DNA of 64,000 bases from Bordetella bronchialis (GCF_001676705.1 NZ_CP016170.1:4650001-4714000); one strand, 5' to 3'. Numbered from the stretch's first letter, positions 1 through 13,759 are shown. The notes: generated by a model not told the origin, from the sequence alone. Numbers and translations are program-made.

Positions 1-665
1 AGCGCGGTGATGAGGTGGCCTGCCACCACCACCGGATCTATCGTCTGGTAAGGATGCGCGCCGTGGCCGCCGCGGCCGTTGATGACGATCTCGAAGCGAT
101 CCGCGGCCGCCATCATCGGGCCGGGATTGATCCCTATGGTGCCCGGCGGCAGCCCGGGCCAGTTGTGCAAAGCGTAGATGGCATCGCAGGGAAAGGTATC
201 GAACAGGCCGTCTTCCATCATGGCCTTCGCGCCTCCGCGTCCTTCTTCCGCGGGCTGGAAAATCAGCACCGCGCTGCCGTCGAAGTTGCGCGTCTGCGCC
301 AGGTAGCGCGCGGCGCCGAGCAGCACGGCGGTATGGCCGTCGTGGCCGCATCCGTGCATCAGCCCAGGCTTCGTGGACTTGTGCCCGAATGCGTTGTCCT
401 CGGTCATGGGCAGCGCGTCCATGTCCGCGCGCAGCCCTATCATGCGTCCGCTATCGGTGCCGCGGCCGCGGATGACGCCGACCACGCCTGTCTTGCCGAT
501 GCCGCGGTGCACTTCGATGCCCAGCGCCTCCAGCGCGCCGGCGACGATGCCGGAGGTTCGGACCTCTTCGAACCCGAGCTCGGGATGGGCATGCAGGTCA
601 CGTCGCAATGCCGTTAGTTCATCATGGAATAAGCGTATCGACTCGAGCGGTGAACGCGGATACAT
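1..665 (-). CDS. M20 family amidohydrolase (hippurate hydrolase type), C-terminus outside window
   Basis: Reading leftwards from ATG 665 gives about 221 residues of an M20D metallopeptidase/amidohydrolase, a cytoplasmic enzyme that hydrolyses N-acyl amino acids. Recognisable stretches are the N-terminal RRDLHAHPELGFEE, the metal-ligand region HGCGHDGHTA, the GLRADMDALPM segment and the conserved FQPAEEGRGGAKAMMEDG, followed by ALHNWPG and the start of the dimerisation domain (NGRGGHGAHP). These are the usual landmarks of the family in the usual order. The frame stays open to base 1, so the gene is cut by the window edge. No good ribosome site is seen before 665, so the start may differ slightly. 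The exact substrate cannot be deduced. Confidence 0.88.
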   Translation of the reverse strand, partial: MYPRSPLESIRLFHDELTALRRDLHAHPELGFEEVRTSGIVAGALEALGIEVHRGIGKTGVVGVIRGRGTDSGRMIGLRADMDALPMTEDNAFGHKSTKPGLMHGCGHDGHTAVLLGAARYLAQTRNFDGSAVLIFQPAEEGRGGAKAMMEDGLFDTFPCDAIYALHNWPGLPPGTIGINPGPMMAAADRFEIVINGRGGHGAHPYQTIDPVVVAGHLITA

Positions 666-811
666 AGCCCGTCACGGATTACAAAGTTGCGGAGTTTAGT
701 GGGTCATTTTAGTTGCTACAGACGATAAATGCCTTTGTCTTTAGGGCGCAGACACGTTATGCTCCGGCCGCAGGATCCATTTTCCAACACTCAGAGAAGG
801 AGAGCCGCATT

Positions 812-1090
812 ATGGCCACACCCTCCAAAACCGCGTCTGCCCGCAAGCCGAATGCCGCTTTCATGAAGCCGCTCACGCCTAGCGCAGATCTGGCCGCGGT
901 CATTGGTCCCGAGGCGGTGCCGCGTACCGAGGTCACGAAGAAGATCTGGGAATACATCAAGAAGCACAACCTGCAAGATGCCAACAATAAGCGCAATATC
1001 AACGCAGATGACAAGCTGCGGCCGCTGTTTGGCAAGGACCAGGTTTCGATGTTCGAACTGACCAAGCTGGTCAACGCTCATCTGAAGTAA
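812..1090 (+). CDS. SWIB/MDM2 domain protein
   Basis: A 92-residue protein that is almost entirely one SWIB/MDM2 fold. A basic, Ala/Ser/Lys-rich leader of about 20 residues is followed by the domain, with the typical KKIWEYIKKHNLQD, KRNINADDKLRPLFG and MFELTKLVNAHLK segments. In eukaryotes SWIB domains occur in chromatin-remodelling subunits. Stand-alone bacterial copies are known in chlamydiae and several proteobacteria, and their role is not settled; DNA association is an inference from the basic tail. The ATG at 812 is chosen over the upstream ATG at 713 because a strong Shine-Dalgarno (AAGGAG, 797-802) precedes it and the domain starts soon after. It stands alone and is followed by a terminator. 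Confidence 0.85.
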   Translation: MATPSKTASARKPNAAFMKPLTPSADLAAVIGPEAVPRTEVTKKIWEYIKKHNLQDANNKRNINADDKLRPLFGKDQVSMFELTKLVNAHLK

Positions 1091-1268
1091 GCGGTGCTCT
1101 TGCCCGCCAGGCCACATGGACCGGGCTGCTGCGTCAGCAGGTTCTAATTGCGGACCCCGGCAGACGATAAGCGCCGCGACACGTTGGATGTCAGCAGGCG
1201 CGATGCCAGGAAGCGTGCGCACCGCCCTCACGCGGCAGCACCCGGATAACGGCCCGGAATCGGATAAA

Positions 1269-1300
1269 AAAAACGGCTGGCATTTCGCCAGCCGTTTTTG
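1269..1300. terminator. bidirectional Rho-independent terminator
   Basis: A perfect inverted repeat GGCTGGC/GCCAGCC (1275-1281 and 1287-1293) with a 5-base loop is flanked by A-rich and T-rich runs that extend the stem to 13 bp. It lies between the convergent SWIB gene and the small membrane protein gene, so it can stop transcripts from both sides. Confidence 0.85.
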
Positions 1301-1341
1301 TTTCCAGACGCCGCACCGTTAGCGCCCATGGGCGCGAGCGA

Positions 1342-1707
1342 TCACGCATAAGCCGTCGGTGCGCGTCCTTCCATCAGCGCAAGCCAGCCCTTGATCAGGC
1401 GATAGAGCACCCAGATCACGGTCGCGGCCACGCCGATCCAGCCAATGAAAATCAGTGTGGCGATGGCGCTGATGGCAAGCCACAGCAGGGCCCACCAGAA
1501 GGTACGCAACAGCCAGTCGAAGTGGGACGCGTAATAGGTGCCTGCCGCATCGGCGCGCTTTATATATACCAGCACGACCGCCGCAAGTGTCGCGATGGCG
1601 AGAAAACCGCCCGTCACGAAGCCCAGGGCATACAAGCCATACGCGACGTGCGTAATGGTGCGCAGATCGGGACTGTTGCCGGCAACAGGGGACTGGGGCT
1701 CGCTCAC
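1342..1707 (-). CDS. small integral membrane protein, DUF4870-like
   Basis: A 121-residue protein with three hydrophobic segments (ITHVAYGLYALGFVTGGFLA onwards, a central WWALLWLAISAIATLIFIG and a following VAATVIWVLYRLIKGWLALM). The pattern of a cytoplasmic N-terminus, a conserved THVAYGLYALG, then HFDWLLRTFWW, matches small DUF4870-like inner-membrane proteins of betaproteobacteria. The function is unknown. The start is taken as GTG 1707 because AAGGAG lies 9 bases upstream of it; an in-frame ATG at 1728 has no such site. It is transcribed towards the terminator at 1269-1300. Confidence 0.75.
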   Translation of the reverse strand: MSEPQSPVAGNSPDLRTITHVAYGLYALGFVTGGFLAIATLAAVVLVYIKRADAAGTYYASHFDWLLRTFWWALLWLAISAIATLIFIGWIGVAATVIWVLYRLIKGWLALMEGRAPTAYA

Positions 1708-1932
1708 GATAACCGCTCCTTCTTCCATCTCATCGATCGAATATGTTACCGCACAACATCCGCGGCTTCTTCCGCGACGGCGGCCGGCAACGTTAAACGT
1801 TGTTATTTATGGACGCCGTTCGTGCCTGCGGCAACGAACCCCGCGCGAGGCCTTGCTGCAATGGTGGACTGGGGGACCGTCCAGGTCCTGCGATGGTGGA
1901 CCGGGTGCCCGTGCAAGCGGGCCACATAAAGC

Positions 1933-1962
1933 AAAACCCCGCTGGGGAGCCCAGCGGGGTTT
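1933..1962 (-). terminator. ribosomal operon terminator
   Basis: The inverted repeat AAAACCCCGCTGG/CCAGCGGGGTTTT with a 4-base loop lies about 12 bases beyond the 3' end of 5S rRNA on the minus strand. The stem is 13 bp, GC-rich at its core, and ends in a run of T on either strand. Confidence 0.88.
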
Positions 1963-1974
1963 TGGGGATAAGAG

Positions 1975-2086
1975 CCTGACGATGACCTACTTTCACAGAC
2001 GTCCGTCCACTATCATCGGCGCGAAGGCGTTTCACTGTCCTGTTCGGGATGGGAAGGAGTGGGACCACCTTGCTATGGTCGTCAGG
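1975..2086 (-). rRNA. rrf: 5S ribosomal RNA
   Basis: About 112 bases reading CCTGACGACCATAGC at the 5' end and closing with the complementary GTCAGG, the terminal helix of 5S rRNA. Internal landmarks include GGTGGTCCCACTCC near the 5' end and the conserved CCCGAACAGGACAGTGAAACG segment. It is the last gene of the ribosomal operon. End positions are set from the terminal helix and may be off by one or two bases. Confidence 0.93.
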
Positions 2087-2352
2087 CGTAAGGGGTTGCG
2101 CACCGCGTGGGCTGGCCGGGGATGCCGGTGAGCTTGCCGCGTCACGCCAATCTGGTCGAAGCACGCTGCCTGGCCGGGCCCGGTGAGGGGGTACTGGCCT
2201 GGGCAACGATCGGTATTGGTTCTGTCTTGCTGGATGCGGGTCGAGACTGCGGGCAGCGCTTGGCTGCCTGGCACAGTGTCGCAAGTATCATGGCTTATGC
2301 AAGCCGACTTGCCTGGGATGCGTTCGATGGTTTTCCAACCATCAGGGTTATA

Positions 2353-5236
<2,884 letters not shown>

Positions 5237-5415
5237 TATAACGCTAATGGCTATAAAACCGTCCAAGCAACCGTCTTGCTTCTGACATGATACTTTGCGT
5301 TTGTGCCGTCCAATCCTCAATCACTTGAGTTTGAACTATCATGCAATCACAACCCGTATCCAACGGCGCATCTCTCAATGCACCGCCAATACTTCTCGTT
5401 GTGCTTCTTCCAGAT

Positions 5416-5427
5416 TGTTAAAGAACA
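5416..5427 (-). promoter_or_regulatory. boxA antitermination site in 16S-23S spacer
   Basis: On the minus strand the spacer carries TGTTCTTTAACA, a close match to the rrn boxA (TGCTCTTTAACA in Escherichia coli). It lies about 180 bases ahead of 23S, where NusB/NusE reload to prevent Rho termination. The rest of the 23S-tRNA spacer (5237-5562) holds the 23S processing arm (5229-5250) and no gene. Confidence 0.8.
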
Positions 5428-5562
5428 AATAAAACTGTCGAGTCAAAAACCCAACGCTCAAGACTCGTTCGCCTCGCCAGGATCTTTCCATCCCGCCAGG
5501 CGCCAAGCGCTGACCGTTGAACTCTTTCTTCGCGGACCCTTCGACACTGCGCACCAGGTAAG

Positions 5563-5638
5563 TGGTGGAGGTGAACGGGATCGAACCGATGACATCCTGC
5601 TTGCAAAGCAGGCGCTCTCCCAGCTGAGCTACACCCCC
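5563..5638 (-). tRNA. tRNA-Ala (anticodon TGC)
   Basis: A 76-base cloverleaf with acceptor strands GGGGGTG and CACCTCC (one G-T pair), D-arm GCTCAGCTGGGAGAGC, anticodon stem CCTGC around TTTGCAA, T-arm with GGTTCGATCC and an encoded CCA. It is in the 16S-23S spacer, the usual place for this pair. Confidence 0.97.
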
Positions 5639-5682
5639 ATTAACGCACCGCCTTTCAACGCTGCCTTAACTCGCTTAATCGT

Positions 5683-5759
5683 TGGTGGGTCTGGTTGGAT
5701 TCGAACCAACGACCCCCGCCTTATCAAGACGGTGCTCTAACCGACTGAGCTACAGACCC
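5683..5759 (-). tRNA. tRNA-Ile (anticodon GAT)
   Basis: A 77-base cloverleaf with acceptor strands GGGTCTG and CAGACCC, D-arm GCTCAGTCGGTTAGAGC, anticodon loop TTGATAA, T-arm GGTTCGAATCC and an encoded CCA. It is first in the 16S-23S spacer, 44 bases upstream of tRNA-Ala. Confidence 0.97.
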
Positions 5760-5796
5760 AATTCGCATCGGATCCGCTATCGATCCAGTCTTACAC

Positions 5797-5814
5797 AACA
5801 ACCGATAAGTGTGG
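5797..5814 (-). other. 16S rRNA processing stem, 3' arm
   Basis: These 18 bases are a perfect reverse complement of 7567-7584 in the 16S leader. In the precursor RNA they form the long helix that loops out 16S and is normally cut by RNase III. Confidence 0.8.
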
Positions 5815-5843
5815 CCACTTGACGCACTTGTGCGCGCGCTCTG

Positions 5844-7373
<1,530 letters not shown>

Positions 7374-7566
7374 CAATCTCTGTTTCGCACAACCTGCTAG
7401 AGGTTGTCTTTCGCTTAGCGCTCTCAAAGGAAGTGATAGAACCCAGACGATCTTTCGACCCTCTGATTCCTGACACTTACTTCTGTGAGCACTTGATTTC
7501 TTTGGCCCAGCCCCGCTCGATACTCGCGTATCGAACCGGACCGGTGCGCCTAAGCCCATCAAGCGC

Positions 7567-7584
7567 CCACACTTATCGGTTGTT
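7567..7584 (-). other. 16S rRNA processing stem, 5' arm
   Basis: Exact 18-base complement of 5797-5814, about 194 bases upstream of mature 16S. It is the leader half of the RNase III processing helix. Confidence 0.8.
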
Positions 7585-7587
7585 TCG

Positions 7588-7601
7588 TTTTTAAAGAACA
7601 A
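7588..7601 (-). promoter_or_regulatory. boxA antitermination site in 16S leader
   Basis: The minus strand reads TTGTTCTTTAAAAA, a good match to rrn boxA, just upstream of the processing arm and about 215 bases ahead of 16S. It is consistent with Nus-factor antitermination of the operon. Confidence 0.72.
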
Positions 7602-7750
7602 GTGGGTTATGACACCCTGGGGCTTTTACACCCCCGGCCCTGCCAGCCCGCCACCCTTTCCAGGGCAGCTTGCCGATCCAGCCCGACCGCGGCGCCCGCC
7701 CTTCGGCTTGCGTTTCGCGTCGTTCGCTGTGTCAGCAGCAGAGAAACGAG

Positions 7751-7779
7751 ATTATGAAGACATTTTTTTGGGCTGTCAA
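7751..7779 (-). promoter_or_regulatory. main rRNA operon promoter
   Basis: On the minus strand a perfect -35 TTGACA (7774-7779) is followed after exactly 17 bases by CATAAT (7751-7756). The preceding bases are A/T-rich (TTTCGCAAAACGCAGTTTGA), resembling an UP element. Transcription would start near 7744, giving a leader of about 370 bases with the boxA. The region 7374-8189 otherwise holds no gene: leader, this promoter and a second weaker candidate at 7960-7988. Confidence 0.85.
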
Positions 7780-7959
7780 ATCAAACTGCGTTTTGCGAAA
7801 TCACGTTTCACTTGCCGCTGTGCAGAATCGAACTCCGAAGGGATCCGGGATTCCCGATCCGCTCAGCGCTTCCGCACAAGATTCGAGCTGCCGCCCCGGG
7901 CCTGGTCGATACCGACCAGTCTTCTGCCCGCCAGTCCAATGTTGCAACTGGAACTAAGC

Positions 7960-7988
7960 ATCATAGCACGCATCGGCACTCCGCCCAA
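7960..7988 (-). promoter_or_regulatory. candidate upstream promoter
   Basis: TTGGGC (7983-7988) and TATGAT (7960-7965) with a 17-base spacer on the minus strand, about 210 bases upstream of the main rRNA promoter. It could be a second rrn promoter or serve a short RNA. It is called from sequence match alone. Confidence 0.4.
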
Positions 7989-8189
7989 GCGACGCCCCGG
8001 CCCGCCACGCCTGCCGGCGTCCGGACTCTGCTTCCGTTCGCCTATTCCCGGCCCTGCGCTTGCCAGCTCCCGCGCTTCGCGTCCCCGCCGAGCTACCTGG
8101 CGCCCCCCTTCCCGGGACGCCGCCGCCGGCCGCGAGTTCGACCGGTCCCCGATACCGGGAACGCCCGATCCCGCGCGGCCGCGATCGCG

Positions 8190-8666
8190 CTACAGCGCCA
8201 GCTCCGTGGTTTCCTTGATCTTTTGCAGGGCAAAGCTGGACCGCATGTCGATAACCGCCGGGTGTTGCATGAGCGTGTCCATGGCGAAGCGGGAGAAGTG
8301 GGCCAGGTCCTCGACCTGGATGCGCAACAGGTAGTCCATGTCGCCGGTCATCGCGTAGCAGGCGACGACTTCGGGCCAGGCCTGCACATCGCGCGCGAAT
8401 TCGGCCATGGGCGCATGGCTGGAGCCGCTGTGCTTGTTCAAGCGGATGGTGACGTAGGCCACCAGGCCGAAGCCTACTTTCTCGGCGTCGACCAGGGCGA
8501 CATAGCGGCGGATATAGCCGTCCTCTTCCAGGCGGCGGACGCGGCGCAGGCAAGGGCTGGGGGACAGCGATACGCGGTCGGCCAGCTCCTGGTTGGTCAA
8601 GCGGCCGTCCCGCTGCAGCTCGGCCAGGATTCTGCGATCCGTCCTATCCAGCAATTCTTTCGACAT
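8190..8666 (-). CDS. Lrp/AsnC family transcriptional regulator
   Basis: A 158-residue protein of normal length for the family. Residues 4-60 form the AsnC-type helix-turn-helix (LLDRTDRRILAELQRDGRLT, then NQELADRVSLSPSPCLRRVRRLEEDGYIRRY). The rest is the RAM effector-binding domain with GFGLVAYVTIRL, VVACYAMTGDMDYLLRIQVEDL and a C-terminal IKETTEL. Family members form octamers and respond to amino acids. The gene is divergent from hpd with a 139-base shared upstream region, so control of tyrosine/phenylalanine breakdown is a reasonable inference. Similar Lrp genes beside hpd are common in proteobacteria. Confidence 0.93.
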   Translation of the reverse strand: MSKELLDRTDRRILAELQRDGRLTNQELADRVSLSPSPCLRRVRRLEEDGYIRRYVALVDAEKVGFGLVAYVTIRLNKHSGSSHAPMAEFARDVQAWPEVVACYAMTGDMDYLLRIQVEDLAHFSRFAMDTLMQHPAVIDMRSSFALQKIKETTELAL

Positions 8667-8805
8667 TTTCCGCCCCTGAAACTTGAATCGAGAACATTTT
8701 ATTGCCGAAAATCCCTATTTCGCGACGCTTATCGCAATCGGCTGCCGCCGACTGTTTCCTACAATTTTCAGACCTCTTCCACTACAAAAGACAGGGACGC
8801 ACGAC

Positions 8806-9933
8806 ATGACAGCAGCCTTCCAACCGTGGGACAACCCCATGGGAACCGCCGGTTTCGAATTCGTCGAATATGCCGCCCCGGATCCCGCGGCGCTGCGGCG
8901 GGTGTTCGAACTGCTGGGCTTCAAGGCAATCGCGCGGCACCGCCACAAGGACGTGATCCTGTACCGCCAGGGCGGCATCAACTTCCTGGTGAATGCGGAG
9001 CCCGATTCGTTCGCCCAGCGCTTCGCCCGGCTGCATGGTCCCTCTATCTGTGCCATCGCGTTCCGGGTGCAGGACGCGGCGGCGGCCTATCGCCGGGCGC
9101 TGGACCGGGGCGCCTGGGGCTTCGATTCGCACAGCGGTCCCATGGAATTGAACATACCGGCGATCAAGGGCATAGGCGATTCGCTGATTTACCTGGTGGA
9201 CCGCTGGCGCGGCAAAAGCGGCCATGGCGGCATCGGGGACATCAGCATCTACGACGTCGACTTCGAACCCATCGACGCACGCACCGCTGAAAGCGATGTG
9301 AACCATGTGGGCGCGGGGCTGACCATGGTGGACCACCTGACCCACAACGTCCACAAGGGGCGTATGGCCGAATGGGCGGAATTCTACGAACGGCTGTTCA
9401 ACTTCCGCGAGGTCCGGTATTTCGATATCGAAGGCCAGGTGACGGGCGTCAAATCCAAGGCGATGACTTCGCCGTGCGGCAACATCCGTATCCCGATCAA
9501 CGAAGAAGGCACGGAGCAGAAGGGGCAGATCCAGGAATACCTGGACCTGTACCATGGGGAGGGCATCCAGCATATCGCCATGGGCACCGACGATATCTAC
9601 GCCACGGTAGAGGCGCTGCGCGCGCAGGGCGTCCGCTTCCTGGATACGCCGGACACCTATTACGAGCTGCTGGACCGGCGCGTCCCGAACCACGGCGAGC
9701 AGACGGAGCGCCTTGCGCGCAACCGGATCCTGCTGGACGGCGCCCCGGGGGGCGGCCTGCTGCTGCAGATTTTTACCGAGAACCAGATAGGGCCGATCTT
9801 CTTCGAGATCATCCAGCGCAAGGGCAACGAGGGATTCGGCGAGGGCAACTTCAAGGCGCTGTTCGAATCCATCGAACTCGACCAGATGCGCCGTGGCGTG
9901 CTGAAACCCGCCGAGGCGGCCGGCAAGGCGTGA
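8806..9933 (+). CDS. hpd: 4-hydroxyphenylpyruvate dioxygenase
   Basis: A 375-residue non-haem iron enzyme converting 4-hydroxyphenylpyruvate to homogentisate in tyrosine catabolism. It has two vicinal-oxygen-chelate halves. Likely Fe(II) ligands are the His in VDHLTHNV, the His in GIQHIAMGTDD and the Glu in FFEIIQRKG. The C-terminal NEGFGEGNFKALFESIELDQMRRG is the family gate helix. The ATG at 8806 is chosen over an upstream in-frame ATG (8683) because the conserved N-terminus (NPMGTAGFEFVEY) starts there and AGGGA precedes it. A possible -10 TACAAT lies at 8760-8765. The gene ends exactly where the convergent cytochrome c gene ends, the two stop codons abutting as TGATCA. Confidence 0.97.
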   Translation: MTAAFQPWDNPMGTAGFEFVEYAAPDPAALRRVFELLGFKAIARHRHKDVILYRQGGINFLVNAEPDSFAQRFARLHGPSICAIAFRVQDAAAAYRRALDRGAWGFDSHSGPMELNIPAIKGIGDSLIYLVDRWRGKSGHGGIGDISIYDVDFEPIDARTAESDVNHVGAGLTMVDHLTHNVHKGRMAEWAEFYERLFNFREVRYFDIEGQVTGVKSKAMTSPCGNIRIPINEEGTEQKGQIQEYLDLYHGEGIQHIAMGTDDIYATVEALRAQGVRFLDTPDTYYELLDRRVPNHGEQTERLARNRILLDGAPGGGLLLQIFTENQIGPIFFEIIQRKGNEGFGEGNFKALFESIELDQMRRGVLKPAEAAGKA

Positions 9934-10287
9934 TCAAGGCTGCCTGGACGCCGGCGCCAGCGTGAGGATCCATTTGGCGATTTCGTGCGCTTCCTCGGGG
10001 CTGACCTGGGGTTGCGCCGCCATGGAGAGCTTGCCCCAGCGGTAGCGGCCGCCGTTGCGTATGGAGTTGGCAAGGTAGGCCTCGGCGTCCGGCTGCCCGG
10101 CGTAGCGCTGCGCCACCGCCGTGAAGGGCGGTCCGACGCGGGGGCTGTCGATTTGATGGCAGCCCAGGCATACCTTGCTCTTTACCAGCGATTCCCCCAC
10201 GGTCTGGGCGAGCGCTCCTTGCGCCAGCAGCAGTCCCAGCGCGGCGGCGGCCACGCGTTTCCCTATCCCATCAATCTTCAAATGCAT
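9934..10287 (-). CDS. small class I cytochrome c
   Basis: A 117-residue periplasmic monohaem cytochrome. Residues 1-27 form a signal peptide ending in ALA. The haem-binding CLGCH is at 40-44 and a plausible distal Met at 89 in KLSMAAQ. The 90-residue mature domain is typical of cytochrome c551/c5-like electron carriers. It starts inside the last 17 bases of ilvD, so the two are probably cotranscribed, although no pathway link is obvious. The partner oxidase or reductase is not in the window. Confidence 0.9.
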   Translation of the reverse strand: MHLKIDGIGKRVAAAALGLLLAQGALAQTVGESLVKSKVCLGCHQIDSPRVGPPFTAVAQRYAGQPDAEAYLANSIRNGGRYRWGKLSMAAQPQVSPEEAHEIAKWILTLAPASRQP

Positions 10288-11956
10288 CGGTCACGGCTCC
10301 GCGACTGGCCGTGCCCGCAAGCTTGCCGAACTTCGCCAGCACCCCGCGCGTGTAGCGGGGCTTGGGCGGGGTCCAGGCTTTGCGGCGTTCGGCCATTTCT
10401 TCGTCGCTGATATTCAATTGCAGCAGCAGTCGGTGGGCATCGATGGTAACCGAATCGCCCTCGCGGATCAGGGCGATGGGGCCGCCGACGAAAGCCTCGG
10501 GCGCCACATGGCCCACGACCATGCCCCATGTGCCGCCCGAGAACCGGCCATCCGTGATCAGGCCGACGGTTTCACCCAGGCCTTGCCCGATCAGGGCGGA
10601 AGTCGGCGCCAGCATTTCGCGCATGCCGGGGCCGCCCTTGGGGCCTTCGTAGCGGATGACGACGACGTCGCCGTCCACAATGGCGCGCGCCATGATGGCC
10701 GCCATGGCATCGTCCTCGGAATCGAAAACCCTGGCCGGACCGGTGATCACCGGGTTCTTCAGGCCGGTGATCTTCGCCACGCAGCCCTCGGGCGCCAGAT
10801 TGCCCTTGAGGATGGCCAGGTGCCCCTGGGAATAGAGGGCCTTGCCGATCGGCCGGATGACGTCCTGGCCCGCCGGCGGTTCGTCCGGTACATCGCGCAG
10901 CGTCTCCGCGATGGTCTTGCCCGTGATGGTGGGACAGTCGCCATGCAAAAGACCGGCGTTGAGCAAGAGTTTCATGACCTGCGGAATGCCGCCCGCGCGA
11001 TGCAGGTCGGTGGCCACATATCGTCCTGAGGGCTTCAGGTCGCAGATGACGGGCACGCGCCGGCGCACCCGCTCGAAATCGTCGATCGTCCACTCCACCT
11101 CCGCAGCGTGGGCGATGGCAAGGAAATGCAGCACCGCGTTCGTCGAGCCGCCGGTGGCCATGATGACGGACACCGCGTTTTCGATGGATGGGCGCGTGAT
11201 CAGGTCGCGCGGCCGGATGCCGCGGCGCACCGCCTCTACCAGTACGCGCGCGGACTCGGCGGCCGATGCGGCTTTCTCGGCATCCTCGTTCGCCATCGTG
11301 CTGGAATAAGGCAGGCTCAGGCCCATGGCCTCGAAGGAGGCGCTCATGGTGTTCGCGGTGTACATGCCGCCACAGGATCCCGATCCCGGCACCGCGCATT
11401 GCTCGATCTGCTTGAAGTCCGTTTCGTCCATGCGGCCCATGGTGTATTCGCCCACCGCCTCGAACACCGACACGATGGTCAGGTCGCGGCCCTTGTAGTG
11501 GCCCGGCTTGATCGTGCCGCCATAGACATAGATGGCAGGCACATTCATCCGCGCCATGGCGATCATGCCGCCCGGCATATTCTTGTCGCAGCCGCCGATG
11601 ACGACGACGCCATCCATCCACTGCCCCTGCACGGCGGTCTCGATGCAATCGGCGATGACCTCGCGCGAGACCAGGGAATATTTCATGCCCTCCGTGCCCA
11701 TGGACATGCCGTCCGAGATCGTCGGGGTGCCGAATACCTGGGGATTGGCGCCGGCCTCTCGCACGGCCTGCACCGCGGCGTCGGCCAGGCGCTGCAGGCC
11801 GCTGTTGCAGGGCGTGATCGTGGAATGGCCGTTGGCCACGCCTATCATCGGATTGTCGAAGTCGCTTTCGCGGTAACCCAGGGCGTAGTACATGGCCCGG
11901 TTGGGTGCGCGCGCCACGCCTTGCGTGATATGCCGGGAACGTTCATTCGCTGCCAT
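10271..11956 (-). CDS. ilvD: dihydroxy-acid dehydratase
   Basis: A 561-residue IlvD/Edd enzyme catalysing the third step of valine, leucine and isoleucine synthesis (2,3-dihydroxy-isovalerate to 2-ketoisovalerate). Iron-sulfur cluster cysteines are visible at 50 (TITPC), 123 ([10 protein letters not shown]) and 195 ([14 protein letters not shown]), along with [20 protein letters not shown] near the C-terminus. The start at ATG 11956 ([10 protein letters not shown]) is preferred to 11998 because the conserved N-terminal SRHITQG follows directly. Length matches the roughly 560-residue class. It is divergent from lgt, 88 bases away. Confidence 0.97.
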   Translation of the reverse strand: MAANERSRHITQGVARAPNRAMYYALGYRESDFDNPMIGVANGHSTITPCNSGLQRLADAAVQAVREAGANPQVFGTPTISDGMSMGTEGMKYSLVSREVIADCIETAVQGQWMDGVVVIGGCDKNMPGGMIAMARMNVPAIYVYGGTIKPGHYKGRDLTIVSVFEAVGEYTMGRMDETDFKQIEQCAVPGSGSCGGMYTANTMSASFEAMGLSLPYSSTMANEDAEKAASAAESARVLVEAVRRGIRPRDLITRPSIENAVSVIMATGGSTNAVLHFLAIAHAAEVEWTIDDFERVRRRVPVICDLKPSGRYVATDLHRAGGIPQVMKLLLNAGLLHGDCPTITGKTIAETLRDVPDEPPAGQDVIRPIGKALYSQGHLAILKGNLAPEGCVAKITGLKNPVITGPARVFDSEDDAMAAIMARAIVDGDVVVIRYEGPKGGPGMREMLAPTSALIGQGLGETVGLITDGRFSGGTWGMVVGHVAPEAFVGGPIALIREGDSVTIDAHRLLLQLNISDEEMAERRKAWTPPKPRYTRGVLAKFGKLAGTASRGAVTDAFED

Positions 11957-12044
11957 GATCTGACTCCTTGCCGGCGAGCATGCCGGTGCCGCGGCCATAC
12001 GGGCCGGTTATGATCGGGCCACCCTGTTTTATACATCCAACCTC

Positions 12045-12836
12045 ATGCTGCGCTACCCGCAATTCGATCCCATCGCCATCCGCATCGGGCCGCTGGCCGT
12101 ACATTGGTATGGATTGATGTACCTGCTCGGCTTCGGCCTGGTCTATCTGCTGGGCCGCTGGCGCATCGCGCGCGGCAAGGTGGCCGGGGGGTTCACGCCG
12201 CGCGATCTGGAAGACCTGATCTTCTACAGCGTCATCGGCGTGGTCGCCGGCGGGCGGCTGGGCTATGTGCTGTTCTACAAGCCCGGCTACTACTTCACGC
12301 ACCCGCTGGAGATCTTCTATCTGTGGGAAGGCGGCATGTCCTTCCATGGCGGCCTGCTGGGCGTGATCCTGGTGATGCTTTATTTCGCCCGCAAGCGCGG
12401 CGTGTCGTTCTTCACGGTGAGCGACTTCATTGCGCCGCTGATCCCCCTGGCGCTGGCCATGGGCCGCCTGGGCAACTTCATCAACGGGGAACTGTGGGGC
12501 CGGCCCAGTACCCTGCCCTGGGCCATGGTGTTCCCGCAAAGCGGCGACGGCGTGCCCCGCCATCCCTCGCAGCTGTATGAACTTTGCCTGGAAGGCATCG
12601 CCCTGTTCATCCTGATGTGGTGGTTCGCGCGCAAGCCCCGGCCCACCGGACAGGTCAGCGCGCTGTTCCTGATCGGCTACGGCATCTTCCGCTTCCTGGT
12701 GGAATTCACGCGGGAACCGGACAACTTCCTGGGACTGCTGGCCGGGGGGCTCAGCATGGGCCAGTGGCTGTCCGTGCCCATGGTGTTGATCGGCGTATTG
12801 ATGTTCGCCTTTACTGCAAAACGATCGTCCCGTTGA
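12045..12836 (+). CDS. lgt: prolipoprotein diacylglyceryl transferase
   Basis: A 263-residue inner-membrane enzyme with several transmembrane segments. It transfers a diacylglycerol from phosphatidylglycerol to the lipobox cysteine of prolipoproteins, the first step of lipoprotein maturation. Signature segments are [22 protein letters not shown] with the conserved His101, the family signature [14 protein letters not shown] and HPSQLYE. Substrates in this window include Pal and TssJ. Its last 26 bases overlap the convergent SIMPL-domain gene. Confidence 0.97.
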   Translation: MLRYPQFDPIAIRIGPLAVHWYGLMYLLGFGLVYLLGRWRIARGKVAGGFTPRDLEDLIFYSVIGVVAGGRLGYVLFYKPGYYFTHPLEIFYLWEGGMSFHGGLLGVILVMLYFARKRGVSFFTVSDFIAPLIPLALAMGRLGNFINGELWGRPSTLPWAMVFPQSGDGVPRHPSQLYELCLEGIALFILMWWFARKPRPTGQVSALFLIGYGIFRFLVEFTREPDNFLGLLAGGLSMGQWLSVPMVLIGVLMFAFTAKRSSR

Positions 12837-13575
12837 TATCGACGCTGACGGTGACCATATCGGCCTGCAGCGGGACGTCGGCAGCGGGCGCCGGGGCGCC
12901 CTTGGCCATCGCCATGTAGGCGCGCGGCGCCACGGCGCCCACGCCGCCCAGATGGATTTCCTTCAGGCGGTAGCCGTTGAAGCCGAAGGCCGACGCAGCG
13001 GCCAGCGCCCGCTCGCGGAAAGCCTGCGCCGCCTGATTGAGCAGTTTGCGCTCGATGGCTTCGCGCGCCTTGCGCGAAAGCGTGAAATTGATATTGGAGA
13101 TCGCGCTCTTGTCGCCCATTCTGGTCGCCAGCGCGGACGCCGCCTCGAAGTTGGCGGACTCCAGGATGATGGAGCCTTCTCCCTGCCAGCTGACCAGCTT
13201 GCCCTTGTTATTGTTGTTCGGCCACACGCGGTAGCTGCCGGTGCGAGCGGCCACGTCGGGGTTGCTTTTGGCGGTTTTCATCAGCTCGTCCAGCAGGACA
13301 TTGAGCTTCTTGCCGACCGCGGCCTGGTCGGGCGCGTCGACCTGCGTGCTGACCGTGATCTGCACCGTATCTTGCCGGACTTCTTCCGATGCCGCGGCCT
13401 GGAGCGTCAGCAGCGGACCCGTGTCGCGCTTGTCATCGGCGGACTGGCCGGCGGCGGCCGTATTGGACTCGGCCGGCTGTGCCAGCACGGCGGCAGGCGC
13501 GGCGCAGGCGGCGCACAGGATCAGGGCGCTGCGCGCCCACAAGCGGCCAAGGGAATCGAGCGTACGTCCAGGCAT
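12811..13575 (-). CDS. SIMPL (DUF541) domain periplasmic protein
   Basis: A 254-residue exported protein. Residues 1-32 are a signal peptide (hydrophobic [16 protein letters not shown] ending in ALA). The rest is a SIMPL/DUF541 domain with [29 protein letters not shown], the [12 protein letters not shown] region, a central [26 protein letters not shown] and a C-terminal [14 protein letters not shown]. Family members include Escherichia coli YggE, linked to oxidative-stress tolerance; the biochemical role is unclear. The start at 13575 is chosen because it gives a proper signal peptide; the frame runs open further upstream through the 6S terminator region. Confidence 0.85.
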   Translation of the reverse strand: MPGRTLDSLGRLWARSALILCAACAAPAAVLAQPAESNTAAAGQSADDKRDTGPLLTLQAAASEEVRQDTVQITVSTQVDAPDQAAVGKKLNVLLDELMKTAKSNPDVAARTGSYRVWPNNNNKGKLVSWQGEGSIILESANFEAASALATRMGDKSAISNINFTLSRKAREAIERKLLNQAAQAFRERALAAASAFGFNGYRLKEIHLGGVGAVAPRAYMAMAKGAPAPAADVPLQADMVTVSVDINGTIVLQ

Positions 13576-13759
13576 GGATGAAGGACCTCTGTAGCGGTGA
13601 ACCAGCAATGAAGGCGTCTCGGCCCTGCCCGGGCGGGGGGCCGAACGCGCGCCAAAGTGTAGGCCAAGGCCTGCCCATGCGAAAGGGAATGAAAGACATG
13701 GAAACGATCGCGTGGCGCTGCCCACCGCGATCCGCCACGGCCCTGCCGCGGGGCGCATG

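Noticed and set aside
7800..7830. A tRNA-like T-arm sequence on the minus strand upstream of the rRNA promoter
   Set aside because: The stem does not pair and no acceptor or anticodon arm can be built around it.
7609..9290. Plus-strand frames of 241 and 492 residues across the rRNA leader and Lrp gene
   Set aside because: They cover the rRNA promoter and the antisense of the Lrp gene, and lose sense at the hpd start.
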